Assembly: GCA_019828595.1 (NCBI GenBank)
Contig: JAHQRK010000006.1
Span: forward strand, 1,860,001 to 1,924,000
DNA: 64,000 nucleotides
Source of the DNA: Aphanomyces cochlioides
Lineage: Eukaryota > Oomycota > Saprolegniomycetes > Saprolegniales > Verrucalvaceae
Direction of reading: 5' to 3'
The position numbers were made by a program, and so were the translations under genes. Below the pieces are notes generated by a model. The model made no database searches, was not told the origin of the DNA, and saw only the letters and a list, made by a program, of their open reading frames with translations. Each line of letters begins with the position of its first letter. Position 1 is the stretch's first letter. Positions 21,341 to 30,968 of the stretch are shown piece after piece.

Positions 21341-21602
21341 GACAGAGTGATGTACCATCTCCATCTCGTTGTGCAGTTCTTCATGCCGACGCCTTGTTAC
21401 TTCGTGGTTAAGAGTATGGTTGTGGGTCAGACCCATTGATGAAATGCACACAGACTTGTCCACGTGAACCACCGCTCGCACATAGAAACAGTACTTATCA
21501 GTTCTGCAAGCCCAAGATCCACTTTTGTTGTTTCGATCCACCTGCTTGAGACTGAATCCATTAGACAAGGCCAAATAATCCAGGCATTCTCGGAGATAAA
21601 CC

Positions 21603-21692
21603 AGAGAGCTGAAGTTGTACCAGGTTTTGGCGATATGATTTTATCTTCGCAGACATGATTATCGCCAAAACCTGGTACAACTTCAGCTCTCT
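21603..21692. repeat. Perfect 32-bp inverted duplication
   Basis: AGAGAGCTGAAGTTGTACC... at 21,603-21,634 is exactly inverted at 21,661-21,692 around a 26-bp loop. The sister transposase exon has only one copy of this sequence, so this is a lesion of this copy. Confidence 0.85.
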
Positions 21693-22070
21693 CATGCCTG
21701 CGAAGATAAAATCACAGTCCTTGGTTGGAGGGAGTGTAAGCCCCAAGGACACAGCCATCTTAAGGTAGTCTTCTCCAACTGTTCGCTCCATGTCCCGCGC
21801 GGTGTTTTTAACTTCAACACCAACCTCTTCACTCACTTTCCGGCTATTTATCCGGATGTACTGTTTACCGTATCGGTCATATTATCTCACCACGAAATTT
21901 CGGCTTGGTGAGTGAACGAATGGCTCGGCTCTGGTGAATCATTTTGAACGATCCTCATTTGCCTGGTGAACACATATGAACGAATGCTGAGATGACCAAT
22001 CAGATATTTCGAGCGATAGTAAGCTAATGATGAACTATTTTGACTGCAATTTAATCAACGTATGGATTAA

Positions 22071-22590
22071 TAAAATACCTTTCATTTCGATTTATTCACC
22101 GTGTCCGATGCGTTTGGCTCACGGCTAGGGAACCCACAGGTTGCGGGTTCGAGTGCCCGAGTGCGCATTTTTGATAAAATTTTGTATAATCCCATGTCTG
22201 ATTGTTTGGCTCCAAATACCATTGGTTGCTCCTACCTCACGCACAGTAGGAAACGCATAGATCTCATTCCTTCAATGTGCAGCAGGCGAGAAACTAGCAT
22301 TCCAATGTATGCTGCAGCGTCATTGAGCACTGGCAGGAATCTCAAATCCTCTTTACAACAACAGTCTCTCTATGATTCTGTTGTTGTACACAGACTTTGA
22401 ACTCCATGCCAATGCTCAATGATGCATTGACATACCGCTGCTTGCCACCACAGAGCATGTATGTGTGATAGCTCTGTGGTTGCGAATATACTGTATGCCA
22501 TAGCGTCATTGAGCACTGGCATGAACCTCACGTCCTGTCTACAACAACAGTCTTTCTATGATTCTGTTGTTGTACACAGACTTTGAACTC
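22071..22590 (+). repeat. Left arm of foldback, with tandem units and pol III-like boxes
   Basis: It pairs in inverse with 23,130-23,658, essentially identical over at least 300 bp. It includes a stretch with pol III A-box-like (TGGCTCACGGCTAGG) and B-box-like (GGGTTCGAGTGCC) sequences near 22,113-22,166, followed by a T-run. Beyond that, a unit of about 185 bp containing ACCACAGAGCATGTATGTGT begins and is repeated in the loop. Confidence 0.75.
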
Positions 22591-23129
22591 CATGCCAATG
22601 TTCAATGATGCATTGACATACCGCTGCTTGCCTCCACAGAGCATGTATGTGTGATAGCTCTGTGGTTGCAAATAGACTGTATGCCATAGCATCATTGAGC
22701 ACTGGCAGGAATCTCACATGCTGTCTACAGACTTTAGGCTGCATGCCAATGCTCAAAGACGCCTTGGCATACGTCTAGTTGCATCCGGACAAGTGCATGT
22801 GTGTTGGCTCAGTAGACTTTGCCATGTGTACCTCCGCATCAACTAGCACAGGCATGCGACCTGTTTACAGTGGAAGTCTCATGGTGATTCTGTGCCGTGC
22901 TTACTACGTGCAGCAACAAAGCCCAATCGTTCATATTATGGAAGCTGTGTCTATACTTGTGCATTTGACACAGGCCGAGCAATTCGAACGCGAAGGATTG
23001 AGATGAGCTATAATATCAGTTTAGAGCAATAGGAACATCGAGAGCAGGTCGTTGTCAGGAAGTTTTGAGATACATGTCAATACATTGTGATGCATTGCAA
23101 TGTCTACTTGCGTCAATGCATCATTGAGC

Positions 23130-23658
23130 ATTGGCATGGAGTTCAAAGTCTGTGTACAACAACAGAATCATAGAAAGACTGTTGTTGTAGACAGGACGTG
23201 AGGTTCATGCCAGTGCTCAATGACGCTATGGCATACAGTATATTCGCAACCACAGAGCTATCACACATACATGCTCTGTGGTGGCAAGCAGCGGTATGTC
23301 AATGCATCATTGAGCATTGGCATGGAGTTCAAAGTCTGTGTACAACAACAGAATCATAGAGAGACTGTTGTTGTAAAGAGGATTTGAGATTCCTGCCAGT
23401 GCTCAATGACGCTGCAGCATACATTGGAATGCTAGTTTCTCGCCTGCTGCACATTGAAGGAATGAGATCTATGCGTTTCCTACTGTGCGTGAGGTAGGAG
23501 CAACCAATGGTATTTGGAGCCAAACAATCAGACATGGGATTATACAAAATTTTATCAAAAATGCGCACTCGGGCACTCGAACCCGCAACCTGTGGGTTCC
23601 CTAGCCGTGAGCCAAACGCATCGGACACGGTGAATAAATCGAAATGAAAGGTATTTTA
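23130..23658 (-). repeat. Right arm of foldback
   Basis: Inverted partner of 22,071-22,590. The identical 99-codon frames in the two arms (22,101-22,400 and 23,329-23,628) are a result of the repeat. Confidence 0.8.
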
Positions 23659-23947
23659 TAAAATTTAAGGCTCAAACAAAAACGATAAACATATTTTGAC
23701 CGAATATTCACCTACCCCTGGTGAATAGATATGACCGATGATCTTCATGGTGGTGAGTAGATATGAACGAATCCCCCGAACCTGGTGAATAGATATGAAC
23801 TTTTGCCTCGTGGTGAGACATGAATGCTGGTGAGATAATATGACCGATACGGTAAGGCAATTACTTCCGGATAGTTTTCTTCCTTCACAGGACGATTCCA
23901 GGAGTGTCATTCGAAGTATGACTCAGATCATTGAAGTGTTTTGATTA

Positions 23948-24656
23948 CAGTCATACCTCGAAATACTGACCCCACTATAATTCGATATCCTGTTATAATT
24001 TATATTGTATTTCCTGCAAAAAATATTAATTAATAGGGTCTTTTTAAAGTTTGAATGCCGCGTGTCGCGAAAAAGGACCGTGTTCGGCTCACGATAAAGC
24101 AAAAGAAGGGAGTCATTGAACACAAGACCGCCAACCCACACATCAGTCGAGTTCATCTTCAAGCCTGGGCAATGCAAACGTTCAAGTTGGTCCGTGCGCC
24201 ATCTAGGTCAACACTAAGACACACGAAGATTCTTGATGAGGAATTGTACGAGCTGATTAGACAGTTTGATAAGTGTGAAATATAACTTGTCACCCTTACA
24301 GTGTACTAGTATGAGATAAAATAATATGTAAAATAAAAGGGCGCCTGCCTCCAAGCATTCGCCCGGGGCCCCATGCTAATCCTCCACCCCTCACCTCACG
24401 GCTACAATCGCAAGTCATCATGTATTTCGCAAGCTTACCCAACGAACCACGGTTTTTCCGAGGAGGTATCCTCAGACGGAAAAATGCACTGCAATTTAAC
24501 ATACCAGTCATTTTGAATTGGTCCGATGATACTTTTTCCTCCCACAAAGGCTTTAAATAAAACCTCCTAAAATTGATAGTTTAGCAATTATCTTCTTGAT
24601 GAATATCCCTTTATAATTAATATTGTTAGAGGGGTCAGTATTTCGAGGTATGACTG
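23948..24656 (+). mobile_element. Pogo/Tigger-like deletion derivative
   Basis: The TIR CAGTCATACCTCGAAATACT (about 26 bp) at 23,948 is inverted at 24,631-24,656, with TA at 23,946-23,947 and 24,657-24,658. The CAGT start and TACCTCG motif are typical of Tigger/pogo ends. It keeps only the DNA-binding end of its transposase. Confidence 0.85.
24055..24285 (+). pseudogene. CENP-B-type helix-turn-helix of a pogo transposase, truncated
   Basis: The 76-codon frame MPRVAKKDRVRLTIKQKKGV..., then ANPHISRVHLQAWAMQTFKL and APSRSTLRHTKIL, matches the layout of the CENP-B N-terminal (psq-type) domain. The catalytic domain is absent, so this is what remains after an internal deletion. Confidence 0.65.
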
Positions 24657-24658
24657 TA

Positions 24659-25387
24659 GTCAAAATTCCGAAAATTAGCATATTGACCAATAGGGTCGAT
24701 TTGGGGCCTGCGCGATTCTTCAAGTCGATCCGCGAAATTCGTATCAAATCGATAATAATAAAATCTACTTCATCATATTCTGTGGGGTTGTAAGAAGTTC
24801 TTGCCGCAGCTATTATTCAGGAAGGGACATGATGACCTCATGACACATGCTTGCCATCGAACTTTGTACACTTCACATTACAGTTAATAGAATATCCATT
24901 TTCAAAATGACATTCAGATGATGACAATCCACAAACGCCAATTTATCCTCGTTGTTTTAAGCACAACACGTTTGTCAATCGACTTAAAGTGTGGATGGCG
25001 ACAAGGTGAAGAAAACTGTCTTGCGTTCGCTCTTCGCCCTCGTCAAGAAATGCCTGTGGAGCGTTGGTTGCAGTCTTTTGGAAAAATTCTTCCCGTTTTG
25101 GCCCCAAACATCGCTCCTGAGATCAAAGAAAATTCCTCCGAGGCTATGGAATGCTCGGAATGCATACTCATAAGTCAGGTGTCAAACCCATCACACATCT
25201 CCTTGCTGATTCGTCGAGCAAGTTCACCTACTTGAACTCTCCTGACATCAGCTCCCAACATCTCAATATACTCTGTTCTCTCTTACAATGCAGCAGTAGG
25301 CGGAAGTAACTAAAGTTCGAGGCACAATCGTGCCTTGGAGCTTTCGTGCAGCTTGTCAGTTGTCACTGGAGTGTTTTCGGTCGTCCA
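24659..25387. other. Intergenic, no gene recognised
   Basis: Short frames only, including 24,918-25,235, with no recognisable domain. It may hold an old, unidentifiable transposon fragment. Confidence 0.4.
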
Positions 25388-25389
25388 TA

Positions 25390-26206
25390 CCGCAGTTTAT
25401 ATATTAAAAGTTGCCTGATATTAAAAGTTGCAAGTGGGATTTCCTATCATATTCTATATTTTGACGACAGTTGCAAAATATAATGTATGAGAGGTGTAAA
25501 GAGAAAAGTGCCTCATCAAACCATATACCTGTCAATTGTAATAAATCAATTTTCATAGGGCATAGAACACAGATGATTGGTGGAAAATGCAATATATATA
25601 GCCAATGGGTCTCTACAAAAGGAGGCTCATTTCTGGCGTTATCCTGGTCTCGCAGCGCGTCGGCGTGTCTCCTGGACGTAAAAGTGTTGTCGCGGAGCTT
25701 CGTGATATTGAGGGGTGGAGTGGTTGTGGCCTGCGGTGCATGTGCATCGTCGCGCCTTGACAAAAATGGTTCCAACCTTCAAGACACATGTGCCAGAACA
25801 AGAAATCGAGAACCAGCCTTGATCTTGACGACTTTCAGTTGCTAGACCACAAGAATGTAAGTGAAATCGAGTAGAGCTGGTTTGTCATACCATCATGCCT
25901 TGAATTCTGCTCGCTGAGCCTTGACGTATTCTTGTTGACGCTTCCTTGGAGTCTTGGCCTTGTCTGGATGCGTTGGACTTGGAAAGTCTGGAACTGGACT
26001 TTTCGAAATTGAACAACGTTACTTGGCAAATATTATAACCTTGATAAATTTATCAAATATTGATGATTGAAGGTATTTATGTTAATCTCAAAATTTGTAT
26101 GCAACTTATAATATATGGAAGTTCAAGTTTCACACATGGTGATTTCACTGTCAAAATTTGTATAAAATTTCAAACGTGGACGCAACTTTTAATATATAAA
26201 CTGCGG
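25390..26206. mobile_element. TA-flanked MITE
   Basis: A 26-bp TIR starts CCGCAGTTTATATATTAAAA at 25,390 and is inverted at about 26,181-26,206, with TA at 25,388-25,389 and 26,207-26,208. TTAAAAGTTGC-like motifs are repeated just inside both ends. The interior (25.6-25.85 kb) is GC-richer than its flanks and may be a coding remnant, but I could not identify it. Confidence 0.75.
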
Positions 26207-26352
26207 TATCATCGTTCATCCGGATACTCTCGTAGCCAGTCAAATTGCCACAAAATGTTGACAACCAATTATATTGCGAAATCAATGGAAAAAGTTAAGT
26301 GACTGCCTTTTTGGATTTGACGTCACTTTTCAATTGACTTGGTAACCCAGAC

Positions 26353-27006
26353 ATGACACACCCTGCAACTTGTGAGCGACGCGAGCATCCACTCATCTTT
26401 GCAATTGTCACGATCATTGTGGCTCTTGAGTCTTTGCGCCAAGCTCTTCTGGGCCTTTTGCTCGAATTTATATTTTGCACAATCCGAAGCACAGAAACCA
26501 CTGTGGAAAACACAGATATCAAATTGAAATCTATTGTTATTGACACACCAGAGGGTGTATTGCCTTCGATGCAGTCGAATGACCAAGAGGAGGATCCTGC
26601 TTTTGCCAAGAAATCAAAAAAGGATAGCTCGAGTTCTCCGGCTGATAGTGACACTGACTGCTCCTCTGAAATCTCCGACTGGGACTTCTGGGGCGATGAA
26701 TCCGCGTTTTCAAACGTAGACCAAGTCGTTCACGTGCGATCAGACATGGGCTTGGTCGTTTCGGACTACTTGTGTCCTTGTGGCGAATGTCCATTGTATC
26801 CTATCATCGAGGAACGTGTCATGAAATGTTGCGTTCCCCCTTCATCAAAGGGAGCCTTGTGCCAAATCCTCCAAGCATTCTCAACATACAATGAAGTTGT
26901 GGGTTTTCAGCCAAGCATGATTCCCAAGGCTCAACGTTGTCTATCACAACACAAAGGTGATATTGATGCTGCGTTTCAGTCTTTTATTGCCCTTGTCGAG
27001 ACCTGA
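26353..27006 (+). CDS. Orphan 217-codon protein, function unknown
   Basis: The frame has an N-terminal hydrophobic stretch (LIFAIVTIIVALESLRQALL) that could be a membrane segment or signal anchor. A Ser/Asp-rich middle (SSSSPADSDTDCSSEIS) follows, then a Cys cluster (YLCPCGECPLYPI, MKCC). The C-terminal segment AQRCLSQHKGDIDAAFQSFI recalls a UBA-like three-helix fold. It lies between two transposons and is not obviously part of either. The codon pattern is more host-like than the flanks. It could be a real single-exon gene, an exon of one, or a decayed transposon ORF. Confidence 0.35.
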   Translation: MTHPATCERREHPLIFAIVTIIVALESLRQALLGLLLEFIFCTIRSTETTVENTDIKLKSIVIDTPEGVLPSMQSNDQEEDPAFAKKSKKDSSSSPADSDTDCSSEISDWDFWGDESAFSNVDQVVHVRSDMGLVVSDYLCPCGECPLYPIIEERVMKCCVPPSSKGALCQILQAFSTYNEVVGFQPSMIPKAQRCLSQHKGDIDAAFQSFIALVET

Positions 27007-27008
27007 AT

Positions 27009-27335
27009 GGCGTAGTCCATTATTTATACAAACCATATTTAACAATGTAATACATGTGTTGGCATTCCTATAAGCTCACTGGGCATTGTACTAGAAAAGA
27101 GGTCGCAATTCGCATCAAGAGCTCTTGGATTTCCCGAGCTCAATGCTCGAAGTGCGACAGCACTGAAGATCTCAACTTTCAACTCTGCCACAATATAGAT
27201 CAATTATCCGGATGATACACATTATCCGGTTGAGTCATATTATCCAGATGATCAAAGGTACATTTGTATCGGAGCTGTGGGACCCCGGAGGTCTCGTCAG
27301 GTCCGAGACTTATCCGGATGAAACCCAAGTTATTT
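27009..27335. other. Intergenic with TTATCCGGATGA repeats
   Basis: Several copies of TTATCC(G/A)GATGA-type sequence occur between 27,205 and 27,320. No gene seen. Confidence 0.4.
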
Positions 27336-27736
27336 TAAGGGGCACTCTTAACAGGGTCATGATACATTACAAATGAAATTTCACATGATATGATTGGCTA
27401 ACATTTCATATGTTCTATTTTCAGTCATGACACATGATCCCACGAATGGGTCGTGCCTAATGCTGTGTACTGTACTGATATACAGGTATATTTTTAGTGT
27501 ATTTGTGTGTATTGTACAGGTAGTGGTGTACAGTACAAGGATACACTTGAAGTTTGTATACAAGCAACAAGTATATGAGGCTTGGTATACTATTCAAAAA
27601 AGCTTAGGCCTAGTCTGGATGCCATCTCATTTTTATATGCCAATATATATTTTATAATAAATTCAGGTTTTTCCAAAGCCTCAAGTTTTTCCAAAGCCTC
27701 AAGTCAATAATTTTTATTGAAGTATTACCCACATTC

Positions 27737-28980
27737 ATGATCGTCTGGTTCACTCCCATAAAATCGGATTTGCGCGCGAAATCTCTCATGAACAAGCACA
27801 TCCTGCTCCTCTTCCTTCGTCGGCAAGCAAACACCCGACGTCGATTGCTGATGATGCACTATCTCAAGTATCACTACGATGCATACGTATACAAAACTCC
27901 AAAACGCACCCCCATCTTGACTGGGGGACAGTGGATGCGTGAAATGATGGCGGGAAACCACGCCGCATTCGTGGAGTCGTTTCGAATGCCACGCGAAACA
28001 TTCTGCAATTTACTCGAGGAATTGGTTACGGAGAGATACATTGTCCAAACGAAGCATGTAGCATGCCATGAAATGTTGGGCATGTTCATGTACTTTGTGG
28101 GTCACAAAGCATCCAGTGCCAACCTTCAGCAGCGATTTCAGCACTTGGGTGAAACAATTACTCGGTATTTGCACCAAATCCTCGAGGCAATTGTTCAGCT
28201 TGCTCCAAAGTACATTCAACTTCCAGATGAAAGCACTTCACCCCCATTCAGATTCGATCCAACCCCAAGTTCGCTCCATTTTTTTCCAAGTGCCGCATGG
28301 CGATCGATGGAACACATATTCCAGTTTGGGTGAAAACTTCCGAGTCTGCTCCTTTCCATGGTCGAAAAGGCATAACGATGAATGTCTTGGCAGCCTGTGA
28401 TTTCGATCTGCTCTTCACGTATGTGTTGGCTGGTTGGGAAGGAATAGCCGGGGACGGAAAGTTGTACAACGACGCCTTGACGAAAGGATTGACTCTTCCT
28501 CGTGATGGTTTTGACATTCTAGATGCTGGGTTTGCACTAACTACCAAATCATTGATGCCGTATCGTGGTACGCGCTACCATCTCAAAGAATTTGCAAGCG
28601 GACGTCTGCGACCCCGCACGAAAGAAGAACTTTTCAATTTGAGGCATGCACAGCTTCGAAATTGCATTGAGCGAAGTTTCGGCGTTGTCAAGATGCGCTT
28701 CCCTGTGCTTTTCCATGGCGTACGTTACGAGTACGCTTTTCAAGTGAAGTTGGTGCTTGCTCTCTGTACCATTCACAACTTTATACGCCTGCATGGAGTA
28801 CGAAACGATGATATTGAGAGACGAGCATCGATTTTGTTGCGAGAAGAGCGTCGACGACCATTGACAGCCAACGACAGGGCTCATTTCGACGATGCACCAG
28901 AAAGTGAAGAAGCAAAGGTGTGGCGAAATCAAATAGCTGAAGAAATGTGGCAGCAATACAACCAAACGCTGGCACAATGA
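27737..28980 (+). pseudogene. Harbinger transposase (HARBI1-like), one frameshift
   Basis: Two overlapping frames make one DDE_4 nuclease. The first part has the helix-turn-helix region (MLGMFMYFVGHKASSANLQQ and TITRYLHQILEAIV). The second carries the first Asp in MAIDGTHIPVWV, the second acidic site near GDGKLYNDAL, and the Glu helix RNCIERSFGVVKMRFPV, ending in CTIHNFIRLHG. The break is at the C5 run 28,241-28,245. The catalytic domain downstream is intact. The frame is upstream of, and convergent with, its accessory gene. Either a recent inactivation or a homopolymer sequencing error. Confidence 0.8.
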
Positions 28981-29008
28981 CGTAGAATTCGCTCTTAATT
29001 GCAGCCTT

Positions 29009-29926
29009 CTAAATTAATTGGTTTGTGCTTTGCATTTCAAGTTGACGAGCAAGCCATGCCTCACGAAAGTCGCCCTTCATACAGAGGAACATTGACGCCC
29101 GAGTCGAATTTTCCATCACAGTGGCAGCCGCGACCATTTCGTTCATATCCAAAATTCCATCGAATTCGCTTTGCAGTACCATGATTGCTTTTTCATGCAC
29201 CGAACCATTCTCCTCAGCTTGTGCACGGGGTGGTCGTAAAGCCTCTGCCAAAATTTGCAGCTCTTTTGTGGCCAATTCTTGAACTGCAGAAAAATCACTA
29301 GACAATCGTGATGCAAGAGTTGCTCGTTGACGTTTCTGAGGCCGTCCACCAACAATTGCACTGCTTTGTCGGGAAGGTTGCTGCATACTGTCAGTTTCGT
29401 CTGCGTCAACGATATCCGATTCGACACGTTGTTGCATTTCGTTGTCTTGATCAGCTTGTTCCGAGTCCGATTTTTCTTCTTCACTTGGTGAGTCTATTTC
29501 ATGTTGGGGGGCCAACGATGTGATGGCGTATCGTCCCGTTGCAAGCGTGCCTTGGAACAAACGGTCGCATAAGTTGAACTGAGGGAAACGCTTTGTTCGC
29601 CACAATTTCCATGTTTTTGGCTTGCCGTCCAAAAAATGATCCCACGTGGTTGTCCGGCATTCGACTTGGCATGTTTCTGCCTTCCACCCCATTCCACGGC
29701 TTGACACTATCTTCGAAACGATTGCGTACATCCCTTTAACGATGTCGTGACGCGATTTGAGCTGTGAAAGTTTCATTGATGTCTTGTGTGTCTCGTTGAG
29801 CTTCTTGATCGCAGCAGCCCACGCTTCCTTCTTGTAACCACTGTTGGCTTTCTTTCCCAACACAGTGACTTGGTAGACGAGCTCTTCAAGCCACGTGAGG
29901 TCGAACTCATCAGTCCATATTCCCAT
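29009..29926 (-). CDS. Harbinger accessory protein, Myb/SANT-like, intact
   Basis: A 305-residue protein opens with a Trp-rich trihelix (TWLEELVYQVTVLGKKANSG, EAWAAAIKKLNE, LKSRHDIVKGMYAIVSKIV), the Myb/SANT-like DNA-binding domain found in second proteins of Harbinger elements. That partner is known to help bring the transposase to the nucleus and the element ends. A Ser/Glu/Asp-rich linker, a basic GGRPQKRQRATLAS patch (possible nuclear signal) and C-terminal helices follow. No breaks are seen. It faces the transposase tail-to-tail inside the same TTA-flanked element. Confidence 0.75.
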   Translation of the reverse strand: MGIWTDEFDLTWLEELVYQVTVLGKKANSGYKKEAWAAAIKKLNETHKTSMKLSQLKSRHDIVKGMYAIVSKIVSSRGMGWKAETCQVECRTTTWDHFLDGKPKTWKLWRTKRFPQFNLCDRLFQGTLATGRYAITSLAPQHEIDSPSEEEKSDSEQADQDNEMQQRVESDIVDADETDSMQQPSRQSSAIVGGRPQKRQRATLASRLSSDFSAVQELATKELQILAEALRPPRAQAEENGSVHEKAIMVLQSEFDGILDMNEMVAAATVMENSTRASMFLCMKGDFREAWLARQLEMQSTNQLI

Positions 29927-30220
29927 GATCTTGACTTCAATCGCTGCTGCTGTGAGTAAATCGAAAAATGAAATGGAAGAACCATATTCTCTTGAATTGC
30001 CTTATGTCGACACAAACTCAAAGAAAACTTTTGTGAATTTGGTAAATATATTTTATGTCATAATATCCCTCAATTCCCCAAAAAATATTGACGATTTTTT
30101 TCACTTCAATGGCAGCCAGACAATCTGTTTTAGATATATTGTAATATATTCTTTTTTCATTTTTTTCTTGAATTTCGTCTTTTTTATTACAATATTTGAT
30201 GGCATCCAGACTGGGCCTTA

Positions 30221-30968
30221 ATAAATATTATATTTAATTTATGTATGCCGATACAAAAAGCAAGTATAATTTACAAATTGGAAATTTGTATGACATATAT
30301 TGCGCGTTTTACTCAAAATTTCCAAGATCGATTGATTGAATCGATCAATCAAATCGATCAAGGAATCACGTAGAACTGTGAAAACATATAAAAATTAATA
30401 TTAAGAGGTTTTCGAGGAACTTATGGGTTGTTTCAGCCAATCAGACTTGTCTCAATTTTGGGGCAAATGTCTTGTCCTTTGGAAATGGTATCGACCAAAT
30501 CAACGCTTGGTACATGGCAAGAATTGCATCCAACAGCTTTTGAAATCATCTCTTAGGTCCGTTAGCATCCCCACCAGAGCGTCACCAGGCTGATCTACCG
30601 CGCACAGCTCTCCTCTAGCGTACGAAGCGAGCGGACATCGCCAAACATTTGATTGCCATGAAGTAAACATACAAGCAGTGGTAAACGTTCACAGGCGTAT
30701 ATTGGCGCGTTGCAACGTTCCATTCGAGTGTTCTAGGGTGCAAGTAGATCTTGTTTATCGTAAATTTGGCCAAAAAGGTTAAATGGTCGATTCTTGAGCG
30801 ATTTCTCACAAAGTGTCAAATCAATCGAAACCCGTAAATTTGGCCGGAATTGACAATACATAACGCAAGTATAAATGCCAGATTTTCCAAGAACTATATA
30901 TAAATCAAGTATAATATCAGAGTCATACAGAAACGTCCAGACGCCCCCCGCTCAATCGAAAACATCGG
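30221..30968. other. AT-rich gap within Harbinger copy B, left of the hAT remnant
   Basis: No gene. It has a short GATCGATT/AATCGATC palindromic stretch near 30,329-30,361 and a CCAAT box near 30,437. It probably contains the left end of the hAT element, but I could not find matching termini. Confidence 0.4.

Larger units (their letters stand above)
19955..21836 (-). pseudogene. MULE-L transposase, damaged
   Basis: Minus-strand pieces are collinear with the 599-residue transposase at 36,500-38,996: MSEEVGVEVKNTARDMERTV at 21,836, the Cys-rich SGSWACRTDKYCFYVRAVVH, CHPVIALDG, LAIVPVENGANWTWFL, and the C-terminal LERDSNTMVPNALLN. It differs from the sister copy by a 32-bp inverted duplication in exon 1 (21,603-21,692), a small inversion at 20,550-20,581, and loss of much of the SWIM and preceding exons between the array at 20,130-20,230 and the C terminus. 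It is non-functional. Confidence 0.7.
21868..23852. mobile_element. TA-flanked foldback element nested in MULE-L
   Basis: The ends CCGTATCGGTCATATTATCT at 21,868 and its inverse ending at 23,852 (25 bp) are flanked by TA at 21,866-21,867 and 23,853-23,854. The bases on both sides rejoin as the terminal-repeat region of the sister element (CTGTTTAAGGCAATTA), which confirms the insertion. Near each end are several subterminal copies of TGGTGAATAGATATGAAC-like motifs. Inside is a long inverted repeat with arms of about 520 bp. No transposase is present. Confidence 0.85.
16154..23915 (-). mobile_element. Older Mutator-like copy (MULE-L), twice interrupted
   Basis: The left boundary GAGCAATTCCTTCATAACAG at 16,154 is the same terminal repeat as at both ends of the element at 36,373-40,512, and the order of coding blocks is inverted relative to it. 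It contains the 3' end of ORF2, then the transposase, all on the minus strand. A mariner (17,187-19,016) sits in an ORF2 intron, and a foldback (21,868-23,852) sits near the 5' terminal repeat. Past the foldback (23,853-23,915) the terminal repeat resumes but is degraded and cut off, so no TSD can be read. Confidence 0.8.
27607..30217. mobile_element. Harbinger element (copy A) nested in copy B
   Basis: The TIR GGCCTAGTCTGGATGCCATC at 27,607 is inverted (one mismatch) at 30,198-30,217, with TTA at 27,604-27,606 and 30,218-30,220. It contains a convergent pair: transposase (+) and Myb/SANT-like protein (-), whose stops are 29 bp apart. One base missing from a C run breaks the transposase; otherwise the element is complete. 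Confidence 0.9.

Noticed and set aside
22098..22172. Possible tRNA gene in the foldback arm
   Set aside because: A- and B-box-like sequences exist but the T-arm and acceptor stem do not fold with proper spacing; kept only as a tRNA-like relic.
22101..23628. Two identical 99-codon ORFs (22,101-22,400 and 23,329-23,628)
   Set aside because: They are the same sequence in the two arms of an inverted repeat; no domain and no codon bias.
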